Below, piece by piece: positions 1 to 8,949 of a DNA stretch of 64,000 nt. The position numbers and the translations under genes are program-made. Position 1 is the first letter of the stretch. Each line of letters starts with the position of its first letter. The DNA comes from Cepaea nemoralis (taxonomy: Eukaryota; Mollusca; Gastropoda; Stylommatophora; Helicidae), in contig JACEFZ010017448.1 of assembly GCA_014155875.1 (NCBI GenBank), positions 855,501 to 919,500 of the forward strand, read 5' to 3'. The notes under the pieces are model-generated. The model did not search any database. It was not told the origin of the DNA and was given only the letters and a program-made list of their open reading frames with translations.

Positions 1-459
1 GTTGCACAATTTCGTCAACACTAACAGTTTCAGTTTCGTCAATAGGTTCAGGCAAGTGTTTATTCCACCCATTCTTTAATCGAAGTTTTACTGTATATCA
101 ATTGCTAGAGACAGAGCCGTTGGAATATCCTTAGAAAATTAACAAGTATTGAACGGCACTCCTCGAAGTAAAGAAAAGAAGTTGTGATTATGGAATACAT
201 TAGATATCTTTTAAAAGTACACATTGAGGGGAAGAAAAATAGGAGGTAGGAGCACGAAGATGTAGAAAAGAAACTATATAGCAGTAGCTATATTATAGAA
301 ATATTGTTCCCTGGGCGAGATGCCGTCATCATTTGAAGGCGGCAGGTTGGAATTCCTGCGTGTCTTTAGCTATAGTAACGCTACACCTTTCAATTTTAAT
401 ATCGTCTAGTGTGCCCTATTTTATCAGCATCTTTCCTCTACGTCTGTGAGAGCTAATCA
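1..459. other. no gene seen
   Basis: AT-rich sequence without a convincing open frame, splice-bounded exon or recognisable repeat. Confidence 0.5.
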
Positions 460-1030
460 TCATCATCATCTTCCACGTTTGCAGTCAAGCGTCGTGGGCA
501 GTAATAATAAAACGCGCCAGCGCCCTATGATGGGTGACACTGGATAGTGTTATTCCGTGTGATTGTACAATATCTTTGATGTTGTCAATCCATTTACTTC
601 TCGGGTGTCTATTCGCTCTCGCATAAGATCTTCTTTGATGTAGTACCGGTGCTGGTAGTTGATGGCCGAACCATTTGATCCTCTGCCTTTTCATTTACGT
701 GGCGCAAGATGCTGACCCCCATTGTCCGTCTGATAACATCAATTCTTACTCGGTCTCGAACAGTTAAGTTGGCAGCTCTTCTGAAGCATCGCATCTCGCA
801 GGTGTTGATTTTGCGTAAGTGTTGTTTGGATAATTTCCAAGTTTTACATTAATAACATGGGGTTGATGTAAATATGCTATTTATTATGTCACTTTGCGGA
901 CGTATATTTAGAAGTTTCAGTATGAGTGATAGTTGATATGTAAGCGCACTTGCTTTATGGCATCTGATTTCAATGTCTCTGTCTATTCTGCCGTCTTCTG
1001 TGATCATACTTCCAAAATATTTGAATTCTT
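460..1030 (-). mobile_element. LINE remnant, RT C-terminus to 3' end
   Basis: Read on the - strand, broken frames give typical LINE reverse-transcriptase C-terminal segments: a G-S-M-I-T-E-D-G-R-I-D segment near 1000, then VRDRVRIDVIRR around 720-780, and WIDNIKDIV around 560-600. The element ends at a GAT-repeat tail on the - strand (CATCATCATCATC near 460 on +), as in LINEs with microsatellite tails. Stops and frameshifts show it is dead. A shorter copy of the same 3' end lies at 12078-12240. Confidence 0.75.
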
Positions 1031-1044
1031 TAACTTGTTTCAGA

Positions 1045-1150
1045 GATGGGGTGGCTTAGGCGCCCCTTCTTCCGGGTACACTTGCATCTTCAGTGAGGCA
1101 AGGAACCCTTATTTGGAAGTGGCGGATTCAAATCCCCGATGGCCCATAGT
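1045..1150 (+). mobile_element. possible tRNA-headed SINE
   Basis: There is an A-box-like TGGCTTAGGCGC at about 1051 and a B-box-like GGATTCAAATCCCC at about 1125, spaced as in a tRNA-derived promoter. No second copy of this exact head was recognised in the window, so the call rests on the two boxes only. Confidence 0.35.
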
Positions 1151-2237
1151 TTTCATCTTGTATGCTGCCCTTTACTGCCTACTTCTTTCCTTTACTTCTG
1201 AGCTCCCATCATTGGTATCTGTGAATGTATGTCTCGAGATTTTTGGGGCATGTTATGAGGGGAAATAAGCCTGAAAAACTTAGTTAGTTAGTTAGTCGAG
1301 TTTTCAACTTCACGGCAACGGGTCGTCCCCATTATGCTCCGTTCCTATGCCAGTGAATATCACACAAAATGCTCCCCGCTGACCAATGTGAAAAGTGGAA
1401 CAGACAGGAGTCTTGGCAAGCCAACAGTCCGCACAGGTACACTGTGCATAATGTCGCCGCCAGAATGCCAACACAAAAGTCCTCCACGGAAAACACAGTT
1501 CATCGTCGATGGAATCGGCAGTCACCAGAAAGACCTCATTGACCCGGGTTTTCTCACATGGTTCTGTCTCTATCCGCTGTCAACATTAATGGGAAATGAG
1601 CAAGAATAAGCCAGATAGACACACATTTTGATGGCTTGGGCAAATGGCATAATCGGGCTAAGAACTTATTTGAAATATTTGTTCTCAGACTGGTGATGAT
1701 CGTGTGACACGCCCAACCATCGTCACTCACACCTATTGAGATGCAACATGAGAAAAGGGGACAGAATTAAATGTCATGAACACTGTAGCAGAAGAGTTAC
1801 TCCCAGTTCCGGCCAGATGTGTTGTCTTATGCATGTACAACTTTACTTCGTGTCTTACAGTTAAACAACAAGTAAATAGACGTGGTCATCAGACATATTA
1901 TAGGTATTATATTTATAAGGTTAATGTTTATGATACTGGTAGAGTAGAGTATTTTAGTGAGGTAGCGTCGTCTTTTAGCGTTGGTAAGTTTTTATTCGAC
2001 AAGCAATCGCCAAACATTTACAATGGGATCGTGCTTTTTATTTTTATTTTAATCATTTATTATTATTTTAATATTTAATTAATAGGCAATAATATATTAA
2101 TTATTATATTAATATTTTAACTCAGGTTCAGGTTACGTACTTTTAAATTAAAACTGTTAATTAACAGTATACTTTTTTTATAAGGACTAAAACAAACAAA
2201 CCATTACATTATACTATATGTAACTAACTATAGTATA
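1151..2237. other. no gene seen
   Basis: Short open frames here have no recognisable domain and no splice context. The last 250 bases are very AT-rich. Confidence 0.45.
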
Positions 2238-2245
2238 GTAAATAG

Positions 2246-2398
2246 GGCACTCTTCCGAATTGCGGTCCCAAATAGATCCGCAGTGAATAGGTCAGGGGTA
2301 AGGGTTAGGGTCAGTGTTTAGTTAACAACTAACCCTAACCCTTAACCCCTGACCTATTCACTGCGGATCTATTTGGGACCGGAATTCGGAAGAGTGCC
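2246..2398. mobile_element. 153-bp palindromic fold-back MITE
   Basis: The ends are GGCACTCTTCCG and its complement CGGAAGAGTGCC. The two arms of about 68 bases are near-perfect inverted copies, with one substitution and one indel visible, around a loop of roughly 18 bases containing GTTAAC. Exact 8-bp direct repeats GTAAATAG flank it at 2238-2245 and 2399-2406. The inner arms read AGGGTTAGGG / CCCTAACCCT. An 8-bp duplication fits hAT-like or other 8-bp-TSD transposases, but the terminal GGCACTC is not the usual CAG of hAT, so the superfamily is left open. Confidence 0.85.
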
Positions 2399-2406
2399 GT
2401 AAATAG

Positions 2407-4690
2407 TATATATATAATTTATATATGCCCTCCTATATGATATTTAGTGCCGTTGTTTGGGTGTGACTTGGAACTTGAGGCCTTCACATATTTTAGTTTT
2501 CTTCCTCATCAATCATCGCCTTTCCATCCCATTTGCCTTGTGCCCGGCCCATTTGTATGAAGCTGTGTTTAACCCCAGAGTTATGCTAATTCTGGTCTGG
2601 CAAATCAGGACTGCTGTGTGGATCAGAAACACAGAGAATGACAAAAAATAGTATAGCAGGTTCGATCGTGATTTTCAAATTGAGTATTTACTTAAAAAAA
2701 AAAAAAAAAAAAAAGGAGGCCACCACAGATAGATAGGCATTGAAAAACCAAATCTAATGGTACCTGAATGATGCCTGTATGTCAATTCTAAGCGGAGATA
2801 TTCACATTTGAGTGTCGGTGTCTCGGACAAACAAAAAAATAACATGATTCCCGTAATTTAGGAGCTCTCCAGTGTGTCTCAGTATCTCCACTGCCAGTCC
2901 GTACGAGATTGTCTCAAACGGGTCATAAGCAGATATGAAAACTGACTTTAAAAATATGTTCCTTTATATTAAATGATAAAAAAATAGCTAGTAAAATTAT
3001 AAATTATTAATAATCTTTAAACCTGTATTCTCTTTAACTTTAGTAGTTCAAACTGCACGTTTTGAGCCTAGTCCGATCGATATTTACATCGGCCGTCATC
3101 TTGGCTTTCCATTCACAAAGACCACACAACATATCCGCAGAAATAAATTTCTACCACATATAAAGTGATATAAGCAATGAAACTCTCAAAATATGTATAA
3201 AACTGGTGCAGAATTAAAATATCCATCTAAAAATATCTTTAAATAAACAAGCTGTAGAAAATAAAATTACTTACGTTTTGTCAAATAATTAAATTTATTT
3301 AACAGTCATGATAATTTCAACAAATTGCTATGCATAGACTGTTAGACTAACCTTTTCTGCAGAACCTAAGATGGCGTTTGTTATTGTCACATGATATTTT
3401 AATGAATGAATGACATCGGAAGCATGAATGGTCTTTACATAGCCATTTTTGGGGACACTGGATCATTCCGGGGTGGCGCGGTATATCATTTCCGGTTTCA
3501 GTTCGGGTCACGGCACGACTAGCATACCTACTAATAGCAATTTCAGAATTATCGCCCTTGTTTTAGCTCTTCACTTTTTTTTTTTGTACTTTCGCGAACT
3601 TTTTCCTGTGTCGTCGAACAATCACTTCCGCTTTGACCATGCACGGATACAAATTAATTAAACGACAGCAGTGTGGAACGATGAAAGGGGAAGTTATTAT
3701 AATATATTCTGCATTGGGTGTTCTGCTAGACGGGAACTTATATTTAGCGGAAAAAACGATTTATCAGGATTTTATTTGGTTCTGTTCACGATTAGTAAGG
3801 TAATTTGTCACATAACTCCTTGTAGCATAAAGAAATGTTAACTTTTTATTGCATATTTGAGTTCCCCGTTCAATTTTACATAAATGTGCCGAGTTGCAAC
3901 ATCCCCTTATTCGTCCTTCGTTAGGAAATTTTTTTAAAAATAAAGCAGCATAGCCAGTCATATTGAGAATGAATAGACTCCTCTGAATAGCGCATCCACT
4001 TTGCAAAATTCTATCTGCGGCGACACCCACGCTATAGTATGGTAATACTATTATGCTATTAGTATTATAGGTGATCCTTTGATTATTTTATAATTTGAAC
4101 CCTCAGTTTAATTACTAATTAATATTTCAGCATTTTACATGACTGAAAATAATTTTGAAAGCCAGTTTTCAGACCCGTCTGTAAACTTGTAAGGTGTTAC
4201 AGTTAAGTAAGGAGTACTTTTTTTCTAAGCTGCGCTGCAGCACTTATTTAAATTTAAATACATTACTGTAAAATAAGTTATATGTTTTAAATAAGTTAGT
4301 ATTTAATTATTAATTGCTGACAATTAGATACAGAACAGTGTGCTGTAATTGTAGAGCAGAAGTAGAAATAGAAATCAATTTTTAGTGAAGTTAATTATTT
4401 AATATTTTAATTTTTTTATTATTTAATATCTTAATAATTAATTAACTGCTGCTTAATTTGTGCAGCAGTCACAAACTTAGTTACTTACATTAATGTTTAT
4501 AATATTTAATCAACAAAAAAAAGCTGTCGCAATGCAGTTAGTACATTAAGACAATATGATACATTTTCATGAATTGTTCTTTCACCAACGACGAACATTT
4601 CACATGACATTTAATTAATATAATAAATATGCAGCTATTTTTAACTAGCAATTAGGTCACAGCACATCATAACAAAAAGTCTTATAAGTC
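2407..4690. other. AT-rich DNA, no gene seen; one LINE scrap
   Basis: A homopolymer A run lies at about 2693-2714. At about 2588-2650 a + strand LINE scrap reads L-L-C-G-S-E-T, matching the better copy at 6005-6140. The rest is AT-rich with no supported gene. Confidence 0.45.
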
Positions 4691-4699
4691 AAGTGCATC

Positions 4700-4815
4700 T
4701 TTGTCAGAAACTCTGAGACTCTTGTGCTTTGTACGATGCTTTCGCCAGGCCGCTGTGTGGAAAGAGACTGAGCAAACCTGGTGCAATGAAGTTGATCCTC
4801 TCATTCCTCTCGACA
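4700..4815 (+). mobile_element. SINE-D tail fragment
   Basis: The segment running from a TTGTGCTTTGTACGATGCT motif through GGAAAGAGACTGAG to GTTGATCCTCTC matches the 3' halves of the SINE-D copies at 62888-63118 and 14639-14775. The tRNA-like head is missing. Confidence 0.5.
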
Positions 4816-4909
4816 TTCTATCGAAAGAGGAATATTACCTTTACTTTCCTGTTACCAAATCATAAGTAGAAACCCCATTTAAAAATATTCTCTGTATAGG
4901 CAAATACTA

Positions 4910-5000
4910 ATAATAATCATCATAAAGTGCCGGCTGGCGTAGGCGTTCATGGCTTTCCACAAATCTCGGTCTTTGGTGTTCTGGATCCTAATACTAAATT
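4910..5000 (-). mobile_element. LINE extreme C-terminus fragment
   Basis: The - strand reads T-K-D-R-D-L-W-K-A-M, the usual end of LINE ORF2 (a 'xxDRxxWR' motif). It is followed by a GATGATTATTATTAG tail. Confidence 0.45.
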
Positions 5001-5304
5001 ATGTTATACACCTGCGTTATACACCTGAAAGAAGTGAGGAGTCTCGTTCATGCCAACGAACCAGGCATGCTAATACAGGAAAGTACTCTTACTAATAATT
5101 TAATATATTAAAAAAATTAGTTGTGAAACATAAAAAGCAATTAACCAAAGAATGGCCATCACTTGTGACACTCTTTCTTGAACCATTTCCTGTGACATTC
5201 AAGATTCTGCCTGTCACACCTTTGCCACAGCCTGTGTCAATTTGATAAAACAATTCAGATGCACACCTTCCTGTGGTGAGTTTCTATATATTTGAATAAC
5301 GAAG

Positions 5305-5372
5305 ACACAAACAATAGATTGCACGATTTATTGCCTGGCATATTTCGCTGCATCTCGTCAGGTACATACTGC
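5305..5372 (-). repeat. Retroelement 3'-end fragment (Penelope-like?), copy 1
   Basis: The - strand block from CTGACGAGATGCAGCG through AATATGCCAGGCAATAAATC to TATTGTTTGTGTC recurs in + orientation at 26738-26812. A GACGA(G)ATG...GAAATATG...AATAAA ending resembles the 3' ends of Penelope-like and some LINE elements. This is a resemblance only; no coding part is attached. Confidence 0.4.
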
Positions 5373-5490
5373 AGAAATCAAAAAATATAAAATTACACAG
5401 AGTAATGAAGCTTACATAAAAGAATAACGAAAAACAAATGCCTACACAAAATACAATAAATAATCATGGAGAAGACCCTCCAGTGACTAC

Positions 5491-5787
5491 ATTGTTAATT
5501 AGGTCACGGCACATCCTATAAAAAAATAAAACATACCTCAAGGTAGGCCTCGCCGCCCCGGACGCAATGATATATGGCACAATGTTGTCCGTTTACAAAT
5601 AAACAAGCCATGGTAATAGAAGGCAACTAATAAACAATTGGCGGCCATTTTAAATTGTTAATTAGGTCACGGCACATCCTATCGAAAAATAAAACATACG
5701 CCAAGGTAGGCCTCGCCGCCCCGGACGCAATGATATATGGCACAATGTTGTCCGTTTACAAATAAACAAGCCATGGTAATAGAAGGC
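5491..5787. repeat. 163-bp direct tandem duplication
   Basis: The segment starting ATTGTTAATTAGGTCACGG at 5491 is repeated from 5654 at an offset of 163 bases with few changes (CTATAAAA versus CTATCGAA; CATACCTC versus CATACGCC). The second copy stops at about 5787. A weaker echo of its first 20 bases lies near 4650. The origin is unknown. Confidence 0.85.
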
Positions 5788-6004
5788 AGAATTCCTCAGC
5801 TTCCAATCTTAGGGCCGCGATAAATCCTGACATCAGTTAATTTATCATTGGACTTCCTGGTATTAAATTACGTAACCAGAAAATTCATAACTCCACTTAG
5901 AATCAACGTACAGTCTTCGTTGAGCTACCGTTGGATTCGTCTTGTCAAGCTCTATCTAACTGGTATGATTTCATAAGTAAAAACCCAATTTTTAAATATT
6001 GACC

Positions 6005-6140
6005 AAAATAGCTACTACTAATTCTGGTCTGGCAAATCAGAACTGCTGTATGGATCAGAAACATGGAGAACAACAAAAAATAATTACTAATGAACTAATT
6101 AGCTAAAAACATTGACAGATGCCTGGTCAGAATAGGACTA
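6005..6140 (+). mobile_element. LINE RT fragment
   Basis: One + strand frame reads L-L-Y-G-S-E-T-W-R-T-T-K, the conserved motif after the LINE RT domain, and then, after a frameshift, I-D-R-C-L-V-R-I. It is degenerate. Confidence 0.6.
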
Positions 6141-6145
6141 ACATA

Positions 6146-6443
6146 TTTATTTTTTTTTTTTTTTGGGGGGGGGGGGGTGTTCGCTTGCTTTGAACTCATG
6201 TGTAGTCAGTACTAGCGCACTGGATTGATTTTTGTGTGTGGATTAGCTTTCCCTATTACCAGTGTCTCTCACCATCAGCTGAACCCACTTCTGAGGTACT
6301 TGTAATTTACATCCCAAAGTCAAGGACGAGAAGTCAACATTTTAGTCCAACTGACTGGTATAGGGGTCGAACCCACCACCTTGCCATCAGCACACCAAAT
6401 GTTTAAGAACAAGTCTCTTATCCACTGGGCCATGTTGACCTCC
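6146..6443 (-). mobile_element. SINE-A, near full length
   Basis: The tRNA-like head is at the right end: - strand GAGGTCAACATGGCCCAGTG, then a B-box GGGTTCGACCCC. The body passes through AGTTGGACTAAAATGTTGAC and GTAATAGGGAAAGCTAATCC to a TTCAAAGCAAGCG end. It terminates in C and A runs (G and T runs at 6146-6177 on +). Other copies are at 22768, 27781, 31861, 56577 and 63476. Confidence 0.8.
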
Positions 6444-6469
6444 ACTAAAATGATCAATAAATCAATCAA

Positions 6470-6985
6470 TCAGGTGCTGTCTCCGTAATGAAGGTTGGCT
6501 GCAATGGATCTCCAACACTGTCTGTCTCTCGCCTTGACTGTACATTCTGTCAGGCTGATGTTCATCCATCTCTTGATGTTATCTTCCCACTTGTATCATT
6601 GTCTACCTCTTGCCCTCAACCTTACTCTCCAGTATGGTTTTTATAAGAGTGTTATGTCTTTTAATGCAGCCGAAATATTTAACTTGCCTCTTTTTTATTT
6701 CTTTCATCAGCTCTCTTTTCATTCCCAGTTTTTCTAGACCCTCTGTATTTGATTGTTTCTGTTGCCATGAAATACAACAAATTCTTCTGTATATCCACAT
6801 CTCCACGGCATCTATTCAGCTTTCTAGTTGCTTGTTCTATGTCCAAGTTTCTGCGCCATATAATAGTGTTGAATATATGTAGCATTTGACAATTCTCATT
6901 TTTAATGCGTTGTTAATGGCTCTAGATGTTAATACTGATTTCATGCTGATGAAAGCATTTTTGGCCATTCCTAAAATGGTATGAA
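6470..6985 (-). mobile_element. LINE remnant, RT C-terminal region
   Basis: The - strand frames read in order I-V-K-C-Y-I-Y-S-T-L-L-Y-G-A-E-T-W, E-M-W-I-Y-R-R and K-R-Q-V-K-Y-F-G, then an I-E/V-E-G-K-R segment. This is the standard succession after the RT domain of CR1/RTE/Jockey-type LINEs. Stops interrupt it. Confidence 0.8.
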
Positions 6986-7089
6986 AGAATTACTGATGCG
7001 GAGTATATGAAGATAACTCCACAGATTTAGCAAATGAAGAGGTGAGAAAACGATGCATTCGGAAAACTTGTTAATAGAAAGTCCCTTCT

Positions 7090-7270
7090 CTGGCAAAAGA
7101 GTGAGACTTAAAAACACATGAAGAAGAGAATTAAAAACAGAGATGAATAATATTAGGAGGACATTAAGGGATCTACAGGACATAGCAAGAGATAGAAGAG
7201 CCTGGCGTTGTGGTTGATAGCTTTTGCTTCACTAGGGGATAAACGGCAGCAGGAGAGTAGGGGGTAGAAG
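7090..7270 (+). mobile_element. LINE ORF2 3' end
   Basis: A + strand frame reads T-L-R-D-L-Q-D-I-A-R-D-R-R-A-W-R and stops at a TGA near 7207. This is the usual ORF2 terminus of LINEs. It lies back-to-back with the - strand LINE remnant on its left. Confidence 0.6.
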
Positions 7271-7279
7271 ATTCTGCAT

Positions 7280-7646
7280 TCTGTAATTTATCCTTATTTA
7301 TAAGACAGACAAGGATATCTGTGGATTCTAGTAACATGTTATAATTTGAAAGGATGACATGGGAATATCCATGGTTTGCAATTTAAAAAAAAACAAATAC
7401 TTAAAAGATTGCACAAATTAACTTGCCTTAATTTGTAAGGATGAGACCAGGATATCTAAGGATTGTAGCATGTTGTCCTAATTTGTAAGGTTGATGTGAA
7501 ACTATTCATGGATAGATTGCAGATTCAGCTACTTGTACTTATTGGTAAGGAAACCTGGATATTCATGGAATTTAGCAACTTGTCCTTATTTGTAAGGAAG
7601 CCTGGATATTCATGGAGTTAAGCAACTTGTCCTCATTTGTAAGGAT
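7280..7646. repeat. Degenerate minisatellite upstream of ASTE1, left part
   Basis: Units of roughly 47 bp carry GGATATTCATGGA...AGCAACTTGTCCTTATTTGTAAGGA. The same units resume at 8536, so the LINE fragment between split one array. Confidence 0.7.
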
Positions 7647-8535
7647 GTTGAGTTTAGTTGAGTCAAGAACTGACATCACAGCATTCTGAACATTCCCATT
7701 CATGCTGCATCCTCGTCTTCAACCGCCAGATGGTACCAGTTGTAGTCTGATTATGTGTGCGTCTGGCCTTTCCTTGGAGTACTGTCAGCCAGATCCTCTG
7801 GTCACTCACTGTCACTTCATTCTTTTCAGGCTATGATGATTTATCTGTTCATTGACGCATTACACTTCTTAGTCAGGTATGACTGAGCTATTGTATGACA
7901 GTAGACAGTACTACCTGCTTTCTGTTAGTGCCAAATGTTGGGTGGCGCTTACCAATTGTCTGTCAAGATGGCAAGGTGCCAATCAGATGCATTACACATG
8001 ATCCCAAAGAGCCCTGACAATGTATATCTTATTGTGCACCATTACCCCACCAAACAATGCAGACTCAGTCAATCTGTCCACCCGCTCGTTTCCCACTTTA
8101 CCAGCATGTTCTGGGGAAAAGATCCCATAGAGACTCGTTTAAAAAAATGTAATTGAAGCATCCCACTCTGCATGAAGCATGTTTGTCTTCACCCTTCTCA
8201 GCATGCTCTGTGAGTCCATTACAATCAAAATGCGTGTGCAGTTGTGCTCTAGCCAGCGAAACTCTGCAGTGATTAACTCCAACTTCATTCTCAGACTAGA
8301 TGTGGTATCATATGCAAGACTCTCCTGCACATATTACCGTCCATTAACCTTTGCTATGAACCCCAGACACTTTTGTTGCCTCTTAGCATAGAGCCGTCCA
8401 TGTAGACGATTACATCACCTCGGCGTGAATTGTCATGAATCAGCTTGTTACACCTCCCATTCAGTGTTGTCTGCTGGCCACTCCCTGCACTTCCGGTCTA
8501 ATGTGATTATGACCTTGCACAGGTCTGACATTTCT
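7647..8535 (-). mobile_element. Old fragment of the I-like LINE (RNase H and 3' UTR)
   Basis: This is the same family as the element at 28230-31226. It starts at the same GTTGAGTT(T/G)AGTTGAG terminus. It encodes a decayed RNase H on the - strand: V-Y-M-D-G-S near 8410, then E-S-L-A-Y-D-T-T and M-D-S-Q-S-M. A Trp codon (V-W-G-F) is kept here where the younger copy has TGA. It lies inside the minisatellite that flanks ASTE1. Confidence 0.8.
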
Positions 8536-8900
8536 GGATTTATAAAGATGAGATATCCATGGATTATAGCAACTTGTCCTAATTTGTAAAAAGAAAAGGA
8601 TACCCCTGTATTGTAGCAACTTGTCCTAATTTTTAAGGATAATACCAGATATTCATATATTGTTTTCCTACTTGTAATAAATGGCAAAGTCAGTAACTTA
8701 TCAGGATATACATGGATTGTAGTAACTTATCCTAATTTGTAAATGCATGAAACAAAGTTATCCATGGACTTAATAACATACCCTAATTTGTAAGTATGAG
8801 TCCAGAATGCCCATGGATTGACAGTTATTTTCCCCTTGTCTTAACAGATTGCAGACAGAAGTAATTGGCCTTGATATCTAAAGGTATGCAAAAGATATCC
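8536..8900. repeat. Degenerate minisatellite upstream of ASTE1, right part
   Basis: Continuation of the 7280 array: GATATCCATGGATT(A/G)TAG(C/T)AACTT(G/A)TCCTAATTTGTAA units. The last recognisable unit is about 50 bases before the ASTE1 start codon. Confidence 0.65.
8829..8847 (+). promoter_or_regulatory. Splice acceptor before the ASTE1 coding exon
   Basis: The pyrimidine run TTTCCCCTTGTCTTAACAG is a textbook 3' splice site ending at 8847. It would start the coding exon at 8848, leaving about 100 bases of 5' UTR before the ATG at 8950. The upstream leader exon is not identified. Confidence 0.55.
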
Positions 8901-8949
8901 ATGACTTGATGAGCCTACAGACATAGTCATTGATGCCAACAGATAAACA

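Noticed and set aside
933..1268. 111-codon + strand ORF
   Set aside because: It overlaps a - strand LINE remnant and a SINE-like segment, and has no recognisable domain.
2290..2350. Interstitial telomere repeat from TTAGGG-like motifs
   Set aside because: Only one or two units per arm, and they are part of the palindromic MITE.
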